A stretch of DNA of 64,000 bases from Parabacteroides sp. AM08-6 (lineage in GTDB: Bacteria; Bacteroidota; Bacteroidia; Bacteroidales; Tannerellaceae), in NCBI RefSeq assembly GCF_003473295.1, contig NZ_QRMP01000018.1, forward strand, positions 9,490 to 73,489, written 5' to 3'. A model generated the notes under the pieces. The model had not been told where the DNA came from. It was given only the letters and a program-made list of their open reading frames with translations, and did no database searches. Made by a program: the position numbers and the translations under genes. Shown piece by piece: positions 26,601-35,403 of the stretch. Each line of letters begins with the position of its first letter. The first letter of the stretch is position 1.

Positions 26601-28261
26601 AAGTTCTTTTCCAAAGAACCTGTGAGTGTGACATCTGATACGGTGGAAGTCCCGTAACGAATATCATTGATTTTGCCGTCCAATTTCGCATGTGTGGATG
26701 AAAGAAACGGATCAAAGCCTTTTCCTTCTACTTGCATGGAAGCTGCCAGCCAATAGAGCGAATCTTTTGGCAGAAAGTGAGTGGGTTGAAGACTGTCTAT
26801 TTTTAGGTCGGCTTTGTAAGTTTCGAATGTAGGGTTGAAACTGGCGGTCAATCCGATGCTACCTTTATCCTGCAATAGTTGTAAATCAGCATGGTAACCT
26901 CTTTCTTTCAAATTGGCTGTACCGGTAAGTATCATTCCTTGCGGAATATTATACCGTTCCTTTTCTGCTGCCGGCAGGGTACTGAGAATGAAATTCAAAT
27001 CTCCGGTCAATGCGTTAAGCTTCAGATTTCCGGAACGGCGAATACTATCCGTTACATGCTGTAAATCTCCGGATACATCTATTTTGATGACACCAGGTAA
27101 TTCGGCTTTTAGCTGCCGGAGAAGGAGAGAGGAAAGATTCCCTTCCACGCCGGCTGTTAAAGTAAAATCTTTATTCGGATAACTGTTCTTGAACTGTTCT
27201 GGCAAGGTTCCCATAAAAAGAAACAAATCTTCTTTCCCCAGATTTGCCGTCAGTAAGGAGCGGAGTGTTCCTGCCGGTTCATCGCTAAACGAACTCCAAG
27301 GCAATGTTGCTAGCAAACGAAGCTCTGAATAGGGCGTTTGTAAAAGGAGTTGAGGTACTTGTATGATGGAACTGTCACTTTCAATGTTTCCTGTGAGTGA
27401 ACGGATTGTCAAGCCGGAGCGATCGGTGGCTGTAAATTGTTTAATTTGTGCCTGCATATCTTTTCCGCCGTATAACAGAGAGTCTATATCGATATTGACA
27501 TTGTTTAAATCTATATGCATCGGGTCGAAACCTGGTTGCGGATACCGATTATCGCCCTCATAACTCAGAGTTGAGCCGGAAAGAAGAAATTTTGCTGCGC
27601 TGTAGCGGGAACTACCTAAATCGACTAAACCATTGTTTAGTCCGGCTTTATCTATATAAGTACTGAAACGTAAAGAATCATTTGGTATTTGCATAGCGAA
27701 AGCAACCCGGTCAAGATTGATTTTATCTAGCAATAGCTTCCAGTTTATGGCTGTGGAAGTGGTATCGTTTTTTGTCGTGGTATCGTTTAGCAGTAAAGTA
27801 ATAGTTGTTTCAGAAAGGTCTATTGCGTTCAACCGGGCAATTTCTTTCCCCAAGTCAATGCGATCGGCATGAAGGTATAACTTACCTACTATGCCTTTTA
27901 TTTCCATGCCTTCTATCAGTGTGCCTGTGTTGACCTTTACATTTTGCAGGTCAATGGCTTCGACCAGTACTTCTTTTTTCAGCAAAGGTAAAGGACGGAT
28001 GTTAACTTTAAGGCTTTGTAGTGCTAATAGGGTATCCGGAGCAGATATGACTTTTACCCCACGTACCGTTAGGTTTAGCGGGAAAGATAATCGTATTTGT
28101 TCAATCCCAATCTGCATTCCGGTTGCTTTACCGGCATATTGAGTGGCTTGTCGCACTGCAAAGTTTTGAAAGGGCGGTATATATAAAAGGACAGAAATGA
28201 GCAATACCAATACCACAGGTATCAGGCACACTATCCCTATCCGCTTCATCCAACGTCTCAT
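23636..28261 (-). CDS. tamB: Translocation and assembly module protein TamB
   Basis: 1541 residues: one N-terminal membrane helix (about 8-28) and then a very long, beta-rich AsmA/DUF490-type periplasmic region of repeated short strands. The conserved TamB C-terminal domain is at about 1130-1500 (for example LGGTNVTYVMQDSPLT, EFNIQDGSYIQWSGNPMDPMMNLTATERV). TamB spans the periplasm as a hydrophobic groove and works with the TamA/TamL barrel; recent work links such proteins to lipid transport. It is the first gene of the operon, with tamL overlapping its 3' end. Confidence 0.92.
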   Translation of the reverse strand: MRRWMKRIGIVCLIPVVLVLLISVLLYIPPFQNFAVRQATQYAGKATGMQIGIEQIRLSFPLNLTVRGVKVISAPDTLLALQSLKVNIRPLPLLKKEVLVEAIDLQNVKVNTGTLIEGMEIKGIVGKLYLHADRIDLGKEIARLNAIDLSETTITLLLNDTTTKNDTTSTAINWKLLLDKINLDRVAFAMQIPNDSLRFSTYIDKAGLNNGLVDLGSSRYSAAKFLLSGSTLSYEGDNRYPQPGFDPMHIDLNNVNIDIDSLLYGGKDMQAQIKQFTATDRSGLTIRSLTGNIESDSSIIQVPQLLLQTPYSELRLLATLPWSSFSDEPAGTLRSLLTANLGKEDLFLFMGTLPEQFKNSYPNKDFTLTAGVEGNLSSLLLRQLKAELPGVIKIDVSGDLQHVTDSIRRSGNLKLNALTGDLNFILSTLPAAEKERYNIPQGMILTGTANLKERGYHADLQLLQDKGSIGLTASFNPTFETYKADLKIDSLQPTHFLPKDSLYWLAASMQVEGKGFDPFLSSTHAKLDGKINDIRYGTSTVSDVTLTGSLEKNLLKFDLLSKYPLAKIDMSLNATLYKKEIKAMLIADVDNFDLYGMHLMNDSLTTSFQLFAEAETDMGKNNLVDVTLGNWELTNSTGTFHPKTLTLHAQSTTDTTRVSFHAGDLGIILTGNADLETMINKFSKISEDMNKQLERDSIINIPAFRPLLPDMNLQVTAGKDNPIYNILQQYDISFNNIQIEASTSPEEGFLFDADIFSLMRDTSKIDTICFTISQDSLGLLYEGKVIKTPFRKQPPFTAGIKGKIRNTYADTEIHYTNGKGETGVLLGLRADKDPSGIRLHLFPDNPILAFRPFKLNSDNFVLYKGMKDIQANIRLSGDENASLWIHSLPEGENMEELHAELSQINLDVISKGFPNIPAMRGMLSADLQYAPSDSSFLVVADTHIDSLFYEGGRVGELMFNAVYLPLNDNKHQVDMHLFCDQNEVTAVTALYQAGKSEHVEGNISVMDLPLMMANPFIPDNMAKLNGALQGEMTITGTSKEPLVNGYMQLDSSTVFVTAVGSGFRFDEKKIDVKDNLIQFNKYNIYASGTNPFVIDGNIDFHNPSRMMANLKLTANNMQLLNVKRNKESMVYGKLLVNLNSTVKGPLNALIMRGDLQLLGGTNVTYVMQDSPLTAQDRLADLVTFTDFSDTLVNRRRRPEAPLPIGGLDMLMTIRIDQSVRLNADITPDQSSRVELEGGGDLSFQYTTQGEMILNGRYSLTGGTVKYAMPIIPLKEFNIQDGSYIQWSGNPMDPMMNLTATERVRASVTLNEQPPRLVTFNVGVTIKQTLENLQLQFVIQAPEDQNMQQELSKMGESERSQIAVTMLVTGMYLNINDKNAGGGGKPNLDMGAALNSFLQSEINNIAGSALKSVDITLGMEQYDQNGDAGGGERTDFSFRFAKRFYNDRISIILGGRISTGENVNQGQAQPFIDNVAIEYRLDNSGTRYIKLFHDKNYESLLEGEITETGAGIVLRKKMRHLRELFIFKKNKVKPVEEEDGKK

Positions 28262-28328
28262 TTACTATTGTGCTTTTTCGTTATATTCATAACGGTTAAA
28301 CGGTATGTTTTGTTTGAGATTTATTAAA

Positions 28329-28360
28329 CAAATATAGAAGAAAAATAGTCTTAAACCAAT
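28329..28360 (-). promoter_or_regulatory. Promoter of the tamB-tamL operon
   Basis: Minus-strand TATATTTG (plus 28329-28336) with ATTG (plus 28357-28360) 20 bp upstream. The leader would be about 60 bases to the ATG at 28261. Confidence 0.55.
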
Positions 28361-28368
28361 AAAGACTT

Positions 28369-28376
28369 TACATTTG
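28369..28376 (+). promoter_or_regulatory. Promoter -7 element of the inositol-phosphatase gene
   Basis: TACATTTG matches the -7 consensus 22 bases before the ATG at 28399. A good -33 box is not visible. Confidence 0.45.
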
Positions 28377-28398
28377 TCAGAAAATAAATGAGTAGAAT

Positions 28399-29184
28399 AT
28401 GATAGACCTTGAGAATCTCTGTGAAAAAGTACAACAAATAGCCCGGAAAGCCGGTTCTTGTTTGGCAGAGGAACAGAAAAAATTTGATAGAGCCCGCGTG
28501 GAAGAAAAGGGTGCTCATAATTATGTCTCTTATGTGGATAAAGAATCCGAACGGTATCTGGTTGAAAAGCTTTCCGCATTACTGCCGGAAGCAGGTTTTA
28601 TAGCTGAGGAAGGTTCGGGAAGTTTGGCGGATGAAGCCTATTGTTGGCTGATTGATCCATTGGATGGTACTTCCAATTACATTCATGATATGGCGCCTTA
28701 TGCTGTTAGTATCGCTTTACGTAATAAAGAAGAATTATTACTGGGTGTTGTTTATGAGATTAGTCGGGACGAATGTTTTTATGCTTGGAAAGGTAGTAAA
28801 GCTTATTTGAATGGCCGCGAAATCCATGTGTCGACTGTCTCGTTGTTGGATAAGGCTTTTATTGCGCTTGGTTTTCCTTACGATTCAGATCGTTATCGTC
28901 CAATGGCTTTACGTTTGATTGACAAATTGTACGGTTTTGCCGGGGGAACCCGTTTGCTGGGTTCGGCAGCATCTGAAATCTGTTATATAGCTTGTGGACG
29001 TTTTGAAGCCCGTATCGAAGCCTATTTGGGGCCCTGGGATGTGGCGGCGGCCGGTTTGATTTTAATGCAGGCAGGCGGTAGATTGACGGATTTTGCAGGT
29101 GGCGATACCTGGCCTGAAGCCAAACAGGTTCTTGCCAGCAACGGTGTCTTACATGATACAATCTTGAAGTTGATTAAAGGTTAA
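28399..29184 (+). CDS. Inositol monophosphatase family protein
   Basis: 261 residues with the full metal-binding set of the family: AEEGSG (Glu of motif 1), WLIDPLDGTSNYIH and GPWDVAAAGLIL. These enzymes remove phosphate from myo-inositol-1-phosphate, or from 3'-phosphoadenosine in the CysQ branch, with Mg2+. The length and motifs suit a SuhB-like inositol monophosphatase, but substrate choice cannot be settled from sequence. It is divergent from tamB and precedes queH on the same strand. Confidence 0.87.
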   Translation: MIDLENLCEKVQQIARKAGSCLAEEQKKFDRARVEEKGAHNYVSYVDKESERYLVEKLSALLPEAGFIAEEGSGSLADEAYCWLIDPLDGTSNYIHDMAPYAVSIALRNKEELLLGVVYEISRDECFYAWKGSKAYLNGREIHVSTVSLLDKAFIALGFPYDSDRYRPMALRLIDKLYGFAGGTRLLGSAASEICYIACGRFEARIEAYLGPWDVAAAGLILMQAGGRLTDFAGGDTWPEAKQVLASNGVLHDTILKLIKG

Positions 29185-29277
29185 TACAGTCAAGATGCTT
29201 TTGGGAAGAAATCTTATTTTAGTCTTGTTTGTGATTAAATTTAACGGATTATATACAAATATGTAAATCAGAATAAA

Positions 29278-29841
29278 ATGTTAGAATTGCATACACCGAA
29301 CGGTGAAGATAGGGTCTTGTTGCATTCTTGTTGTGCGCCTTGTTCTTCGGCTATTATAGAATGTTTGTTGTCGAATCGGATACGGCCTACAATTTTTTAT
29401 TTTAATCCTAATATTTTCCCGGAAAAAGAATATTTGATACGAAAAGCGGAAAATCTGAGATATGTAGAGAGCCTTCATCTTGACTTTATCGATGCGGATT
29501 ATGACCATACTCACTGGTTGGAAACTATCAAAGGATTGGAGCGGGAGCCGGAACGTGGAGGACGTTGTCTGAAATGTTTTTATTATCGGTTAGAGGAAAC
29601 CGCTTGCTATGCGGTTGCAAACGGTTTCACTCTTTTTACCACGACGCTGGCATCTTCACGCTGGAAAAACCTGGAACAGATAAATGAAGCCGGGCGTAAA
29701 GCCGCAGCCTTGTATCCGGGGACTCTTTTCTGGGAACAAAATTGGCGTAAAGGTGGATTAAGCGAACGTCGTAATGAGATTATAAAGGAATATCAGTTTT
29801 ATAATCAGCAATACTGTGGCTGTGAGTTTTCATTCCGTTGA
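29278..29841 (+). CDS. queH: Epoxyqueuosine reductase QueH
   Basis: 187 residues. The family signature HSCCAPC (C18, C19, C22) lies near the N-terminus, with GRCLKC (C97, C100) in the middle and QYCGC (C180, C182) at the end. These cysteines bind the iron-sulfur and metal cofactor in QueH (formerly DUF208), which reduces epoxyqueuosine to queuosine in tRNA. It is the non-orthologous replacement of QueG. The last 12 bases overlap the 3' end of the convergent membrane-protein gene. No other queuosine gene is nearby. Confidence 0.92.
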   Translation: MLELHTPNGEDRVLLHSCCAPCSSAIIECLLSNRIRPTIFYFNPNIFPEKEYLIRKAENLRYVESLHLDFIDADYDHTHWLETIKGLEREPERGGRCLKCFYYRLEETACYAVANGFTLFTTTLASSRWKNLEQINEAGRKAAALYPGTLFWEQNWRKGGLSERRNEIIKEYQFYNQQYCGCEFSFR

Positions 29842-31647
29842 TTCTTTCATGAGACGAAGGACTTCTTCTGTCATTTCTTTGGAAATACCGCTTTGTTTAC
29901 AAAATTGGAGCTCTAAAATTCTACTGGCCGCCGATATACGTTTTTCCGGTTGGAAGAAATAGGGGTTGGAGTAGAGCTTCATAAGCAGAAAGTAAGCATA
30001 TCCTTTTTCCGGCAGAATGTGTATTATTTGTTGTAAATATCTTTCTGCATCTTCATATTTACCGCGCGCTTCTTCATTTTGGGCTATCGCATAATAGATA
30101 TTTGGCGAGGAACTCACCTTTAATGCTTGTTTCAACCAAATAGCTGCCGTATCGTATTTTTTCAATTGTGTATAACAATCGGCTCCTTCGAGTAGAAAAT
30201 CCGGACGGTGTTGTAGTTCGTAATACAGGTTTGAATATTTGTCGGCTGCAATATCATAGATTTGCTTGCTGTGTAACTCTTTTAGATTTTTCCATTCTTT
30301 ATATACGTTGGAACAATCTTTTTGCTCATAAAAAAGAAAAAGTGATGCTATTGCTGCTAATGCGCCTATGTATGGAATATTGGCTTGTTGTGATATTTTG
30401 TCTTGTTTGGGGTCGGTAACGCAAATAACAGTTAGAAATAACAAGATTACCCAAAAGGACGGCATTTGCAACGGGTAGGAATATATGGCAAAAACAGAAA
30501 GAGCGACAATTCCTCCGGATGCACCTATTTGCCTGTGTTTGATGCCGTAATAAAGTGAAAAAGCAAGCCACAAAATGAAGATGAGTAATCCTCCAATTCC
30601 TAACTCGAGTCCCAATTGTAAATATTCATTGTAAGCATGTACCGGGCAAACCGCATTGATTTTTTCTTTTTCAGAAGCTAAACCCGATGAAAAATAAGAT
30701 GCTTGTGTCCGGGCAAATGCAGTTGAGAATCCTCCTAAGCCTGTACCTGTTAAAGGATGCTCGGTTATGGCTTTTGTCGTAACATTCCAGATAAGTAGCC
30801 GCCTGCAACCATTTTCTGCTTTGAGTGTACTTTCCCATATGGCTGCTATTCCCAGTATGAATAAGATACTCATGGAAAAAATACTGAATAGTTTGTGATG
30901 TTGCTGGAGTGTTTCTTTTGTTTTTCCCCAACCAATCATCTGCATCCATCCAACCCAGATACCTGAAATGAGAGTGGCAACCCAGGCCGGACGATTCATC
31001 CTTATTGATAAAGCTATGATAATGAGGATTACTCCCATACAGGATGTATAATATAAAAAAGTAGGAACTTCCCACCAATTTGATTTGTTACAGTTTTTGA
31101 ATCGAAAGATGAGATTCAGACATACCGGAAATAATAAGGATACATATCCGGCGAAAGGTATGGAATTAACCACTTTTTGCATTAAGCTGAATAGCGGATG
31201 GGGCGTTGGTGTTTTTTCATACAGGCCGATACCTGACAGGGTTATTATTATACCGGTGAATATAATAATTGTAATGTAGAACAACCGTAGTTCCTGATGG
31301 ACTTGTAAAGCAGTTCTCAGCATAAACCACAGAACGGTCAATTGTGCTAGAAATATGATTTTTTCAGGTTGCAGGTTAAGTTCTTGATTATAGGTCAATA
31401 GTACGAATCCAAATGTCATAAGCAATAGGACATCCGGCAATGAGAAAGTAAAACGGCTTGTTTTTACAGTGAACTCCGTAAAAAGAATGCTTATGGCAAA
31501 TAGCAAAGATGAAAAATGAAACCAACAGACTTTTCCCATAATGGCCCCGTGGGCTAATTCAGGGTTGATGGCAAAGACTATACACAAAAGTAACATTCCA
31601 CTAGTAGATAGTAGAAGAAGACGAAAATAGTTGAATAAGTTGTTCAT
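29830..31647 (-). CDS. O-antigen ligase/polymerase-like membrane protein with TPR tail
   Basis: About 605 residues. Residues 1-400 hold 10 or more membrane helices; the segment EHPLTGTGLGGFSTAFARTQ, followed by PVHAYNEYLQLGLELG, is the large periplasmic loop of the Wzy_C family (O-antigen ligase WaaL and pilin oligosaccharyltransferase PglL). The C-terminal 190 residues form TPR repeats (YDTAAIWLKQALKVSSSPNIYYAIAQNEEARGKYEDAERYLQQ). It probably transfers or polymerises a lipid-linked glycan in the periplasm. MNNLFNYF at 31647 begins the first helix and is preferred; ATG 31710 would add 21 polar residues. No sugar transferase genes are adjacent. Confidence 0.8.
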   Translation of the reverse strand: MNNLFNYFRLLLLSTSGMLLLCIVFAINPELAHGAIMGKVCWFHFSSLLFAISILFTEFTVKTSRFTFSLPDVLLLMTFGFVLLTYNQELNLQPEKIIFLAQLTVLWFMLRTALQVHQELRLFYITIIIFTGIIITLSGIGLYEKTPTPHPLFSLMQKVVNSIPFAGYVSLLFPVCLNLIFRFKNCNKSNWWEVPTFLYYTSCMGVILIIIALSIRMNRPAWVATLISGIWVGWMQMIGWGKTKETLQQHHKLFSIFSMSILFILGIAAIWESTLKAENGCRRLLIWNVTTKAITEHPLTGTGLGGFSTAFARTQASYFSSGLASEKEKINAVCPVHAYNEYLQLGLELGIGGLLIFILWLAFSLYYGIKHRQIGASGGIVALSVFAIYSYPLQMPSFWVILLFLTVICVTDPKQDKISQQANIPYIGALAAIASLFLFYEQKDCSNVYKEWKNLKELHSKQIYDIAADKYSNLYYELQHRPDFLLEGADCYTQLKKYDTAAIWLKQALKVSSSPNIYYAIAQNEEARGKYEDAERYLQQIIHILPEKGYAYFLLMKLYSNPYFFQPEKRISAASRILELQFCKQSGISKEMTEEVLRLMKESTE

Positions 31648-32131
31648 TTTATTATATTTATTAAGTAGTAAATGATTCTCCGTCTTTATAGTAAAGCGAC
31701 AGAAAATCATCTCATAGCTCGTCTGTTCTACTGTTATTAGGCAGATGACGGGAATTAGGCAAAGGCAGTTTTCCCCAAAAAGACTGTCCTTGTTTGCTAC
31801 TTTTTCAACTACTGTATAAAACAGAAAGAGATGTCAATGAGTTTACCCTATTATAGGAATCAGGCTTTACCGGATTAGTTTTATGTAGTTTTAGAAGAAA
31901 AAACAGCCTCATCAAATAGTTTAGGTATAAAAACTATAGATGAATAATGCTTTCTCTTTGTAAAAACTGCCCAAAAGTAGACTTTGGTTAAAATACAAGA
32001 AAGCTTTGGCGTTGACATTTTGTTGACAATTCCGGATAAAACTGTAATAAATTAGATGTCAAATTGTTATACATGCTCAAATATAATCCTTCCGGGAATA
32101 TATATGCTCTTCAATATGTATAAAAATATAT
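31648..32131. other. 484-base gap, no gene seen
   Basis: AT-rich sequence between two minus-strand units. A minus-strand TATATTTG (plus 32078-32085) could be a promoter but has no -33 partner and would leave a leader of over 400 bases. A tandem TTGACA at 32012 and 32023 is noted. No ORF or clear terminator for the efflux operon was seen. Confidence 0.4.
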
Positions 32132-35100
32132 TTATTGTATGGCTTTGGGTTCTTTTTTTAAAGTGAAGATAGGTAAATAAAGGAAAATTCCGAGTATAGA
32201 CATAACTAGTCCTCCGATTGTTCCGGCTGCCAAGGGGAACCAAAAAGCTTCCTTATCACCTAACATAAAAGGTACAAATCCAAGGATAGTGGAAACTACA
32301 GTTAGGAAAATAGGGATTATTTTGGCACTCCAAGCTTTCAGATACGCTTTCCATGCAGGCATTAAAGGTTTTCGTAATCGTATCTGGTTATATTCGTTCA
32401 GAATATAAATACTGGCATTCACCGTAATACCGCACAACAGTACGAATGACGCGAATCCTCCTTGGTCAAAATTAAGCTTGAATAAGTAGAATGTAAGGAA
32501 TACGCCTATATAAGAAATCGGAATAACGAATATGACTGCTAACGGTTGTTTCAGTGAATTGAATAGGATACTGGTGGTAAAGAAGATAATAACGATGACA
32601 AGAAATAATAAAAAATATTGCTTATTATCTTTCTTGCCCCAATACCAACTGGAACCTTCTGATTTTGCCGTATATCCCATTGGCAGTATCTTATTGAATT
32701 CTTTTAATTCCCGTTCTTGGATTTTCTGACTCTGGTTGCCTGCTCCGATATATTCATATTGGAGACAAAGACGGTATTGCTGGTTCTCTTTCGCCACTTG
32801 TTGCGGCATTTGTCCTTTCTCAACAGTAGCGAACTCGGCCAATTTATATGTTTTGCCGTTTATACTTTGAGGAATATATTGCATACTCCAAACATCATAT
32901 TCTTCTGACTGCTTGGAAGAAAGTTTCAGGTTTTCCATCTCATTGTCCACTACAATTGTTCCACCGTGCATATCTTTGCCAAATACAGGGCTTAACGATG
33001 AGAATAAAGAAATCGGATGTATATTTTCCTCGGCCATTCGTGCCTTGTTGAGGTTGAAATAAAATTCCTGATAATCGTCTTTCCACCACGAAAATTCGGA
33101 GTTGATAATGACTTCCTTGATACGGCGATAGGTAAGGAGCTTCGCTTTCAGTCGCTCTGCCCATTCGTAGAGTTCATCATAATTATAACCGTACATAACG
33201 ATACGGGATGAGCCTGCTCCTTCTTCGACACTATTGTTGAATCCCTGATCTTGTAACCCGTATACTGACCAGCTACCGCCTCCCAGTTCGAGTGCCTTAC
33301 TGACAATTTTGCTTTTTAGCGTGTAAGGAAAACCGCTTTTTTCGCTTTCTTTTGTAAAATAAACATGTAAGCTGGCCTGTCGGGCATTGTTGATATTTGT
33401 CTGGAATTGGCGTATTTCGCTGAAAGTACTTAAATAAGCTTCCATACGCCCTATTAGGTTATTCATTTGTGAGAGTCTGGTTCCGTTGGGCAGAGAGGCT
33501 GTTATACTAAGAACGACCTCCTCATTACGGGTAAAATAGCTCCCTTCATACACCTTTTGTACAAACAGCCGAAGTGTTCCTCCGAGTGCTTTTTCCATGA
33601 TAGGTTTTATTTTTTCTTTATAGACATCACTGGTTACAATCTTGTTGTAGCCATCAATAAATTTTGATTCTAAAGGTGTGTAGACCTTGTCTTTATCATT
33701 GTAGTCATATTCCAATTTTTCCGGAATAAGGAATACCGGCAAACCAAATGCCAATAATAAAATAAAACATGCCAACTTTTTCCAACGGCAAAGGATATTG
33801 ATTTGCCAATGATAATATTTGTTGAAATAAACAGGATAACGCTTGAGAAAACGGTTTGCCTTTTTCTGCATGCGTGTTATTAGTCCGACTTTTGTGGTAG
33901 CAAGCTCTTCCTCTCCTTTTTTCTTGCTTTTTTTGTATTCCAATCCCATTTTGTCAATTAAAGCGGGAACTAGAAATAGGGCGATAGCGAGTGAAACTCC
34001 CAGATTGATAATTACGACGGCCGCAAAATCTTGTAAATTGAGTCGTATCCTTTCATCCAGAAAGAAAATAATAACCAATGCACCCATGGTAGTCAGGGTG
34101 GCTGTCATAATAGACAAAATAGCTTTTCTATTGTGACGGTTGCGGATATGTTCCGTCATTACAATTGTATTATCTATTACCAGACTGAGTGATATCGTCA
34201 CACCGGCCAGCGAATACAATTGCATTTCAAGTCCTAACAAATAATAAATAATGACGGCTATGCAAAGATTGACGGAAAGACTGATAATAATCAGGAATAA
34301 ATATTTCGTTTCCCTGGAAATCAGTAAAACAAAAAGGAGTAATATCAATATGGTCAATCCGGTACGGATATAAATTTTGTTTAATTCATTCTGTATGAAT
34401 TCGGTCGCGTCATAACTGGGATGTATTTCATAACCGGAAGGCAGAATAGAACGGATATGCTCCATCTCATTTTTTACTTGCTTGGCCAATTCCAATTGAT
34501 TGGCTGTTTCTTCCGCTTGTATAGACAGATAAATGGAATTAAGACCGTTTATACGGTAATAACTACTTGGGGCCTCTTCCTGGTGGGTTACTTTCAATAG
34601 TTGATCCAAACGTATTAATTTCCCGTCTTTATTTGACATTGTAATCAGGGTAGGGTCAAACATATTATTGTTGCCTGCTTCAGGAATTAAAGCTAAACGT
34701 ATCCATTCCAAATGATTTTCAAACTGGACATTTCCGGTTCCCAGAAATTCTTTTTGATAATATTGATTGATTGCCGATTGTATATCGTTTACGCTGATAC
34801 CCAATGATGTAAGTTGACGACTGTCATATTCCAATCGCCATTCCATTGGAGTTGCCCCGCTTACATTTATTTTGGAAATCCCTTGAATATTACTGAGACG
34901 AGGTTTTATTTGATTCTCCGCGAAACGCTGGATAAAAATAGGAGTGGCTGCAGCATTCAGGGTATAACTCATAAAAGAACGCGTAGCTCTGTTGTCTGGA
35001 CGGCTCGTTTGCAGGGACGGATAACTCAAATCCTTCGGTAAGCTCGGCCATGTCTGACGGATAATGGTGGAGGCTTCGAAGCGTGCCGCATCTATATTCG

Positions 35101-35389
35101 TGTGTTTATCCAGTGTGAGTGTCACATATCCCCAGCCATTGCCGGACGTAGATACAATCTCCTTGATTCCTTTGATTCGTGCCAACATGGCTTCCAGACG
35201 GGAGGTGACTTCCATTTCAATCACGCGTGCCGAATTTCCCGGCATACTATAACTGACTGACATTTGCGGCAATGCACGCGATGGCGCCAATTTAATTGGC
35301 AACAACGGAATGAAAGCAATCCCCGCCAACGCCACACATAAAAATACGACGATGATGGTAAAAGAGGATATTTTAGGAGATGCACTCAT
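32132..35389 (-). CDS. RND efflux pump subunit (second pump of the operon)
   Basis: 1085 residues with the 12-helix RND layout: helix 1 at about 9-28, the first large periplasmic loop, helices 2-6 around 330-490, a second periplasmic loop, and helices 8-12 near 900-1080. The transmembrane 4 segment YSLAGVTISLSLVIDNTIVMTEHIRNR carries the acidic residue (Asp, VIDNT) expected for proton relay. It is a divergent member of the AcrB/CusA family and only distantly like the other pump gene in this operon. A 14-base gap follows the tolC-like gene. Likely role is proton-driven export from periplasm or inner membrane, through the TolC-like channel. Confidence 0.9.
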   Translation of the reverse strand: MSASPKISSFTIIVVFLCVALAGIAFIPLLPIKLAPSRALPQMSVSYSMPGNSARVIEMEVTSRLEAMLARIKGIKEIVSTSGNGWGYVTLTLDKHTNIDAARFEASTIIRQTWPSLPKDLSYPSLQTSRPDNRATRSFMSYTLNAAATPIFIQRFAENQIKPRLSNIQGISKINVSGATPMEWRLEYDSRQLTSLGISVNDIQSAINQYYQKEFLGTGNVQFENHLEWIRLALIPEAGNNNMFDPTLITMSNKDGKLIRLDQLLKVTHQEEAPSSYYRINGLNSIYLSIQAEETANQLELAKQVKNEMEHIRSILPSGYEIHPSYDATEFIQNELNKIYIRTGLTILILLLFVLLISRETKYLFLIIISLSVNLCIAVIIYYLLGLEMQLYSLAGVTISLSLVIDNTIVMTEHIRNRHNRKAILSIMTATLTTMGALVIIFFLDERIRLNLQDFAAVVIINLGVSLAIALFLVPALIDKMGLEYKKSKKKGEEELATTKVGLITRMQKKANRFLKRYPVYFNKYYHWQINILCRWKKLACFILLLAFGLPVFLIPEKLEYDYNDKDKVYTPLESKFIDGYNKIVTSDVYKEKIKPIMEKALGGTLRLFVQKVYEGSYFTRNEEVVLSITASLPNGTRLSQMNNLIGRMEAYLSTFSEIRQFQTNINNARQASLHVYFTKESEKSGFPYTLKSKIVSKALELGGGSWSVYGLQDQGFNNSVEEGAGSSRIVMYGYNYDELYEWAERLKAKLLTYRRIKEVIINSEFSWWKDDYQEFYFNLNKARMAEENIHPISLFSSLSPVFGKDMHGGTIVVDNEMENLKLSSKQSEEYDVWSMQYIPQSINGKTYKLAEFATVEKGQMPQQVAKENQQYRLCLQYEYIGAGNQSQKIQERELKEFNKILPMGYTAKSEGSSWYWGKKDNKQYFLLFLVIVIIFFTTSILFNSLKQPLAVIFVIPISYIGVFLTFYLFKLNFDQGGFASFVLLCGITVNASIYILNEYNQIRLRKPLMPAWKAYLKAWSAKIIPIFLTVVSTILGFVPFMLGDKEAFWFPLAAGTIGGLVMSILGIFLYLPIFTLKKEPKAIQ

Positions 35390-35403
35390 GCTTATACTTT
35401 TAT

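Noticed and set aside
32012..32028. Tandem TTGACA as sigma-70 -35 boxes
   Set aside because: Bacteroides promoters use TTTG/TAnnTTTG, there is no downstream plus-strand gene, and both neighbours are on the minus strand.
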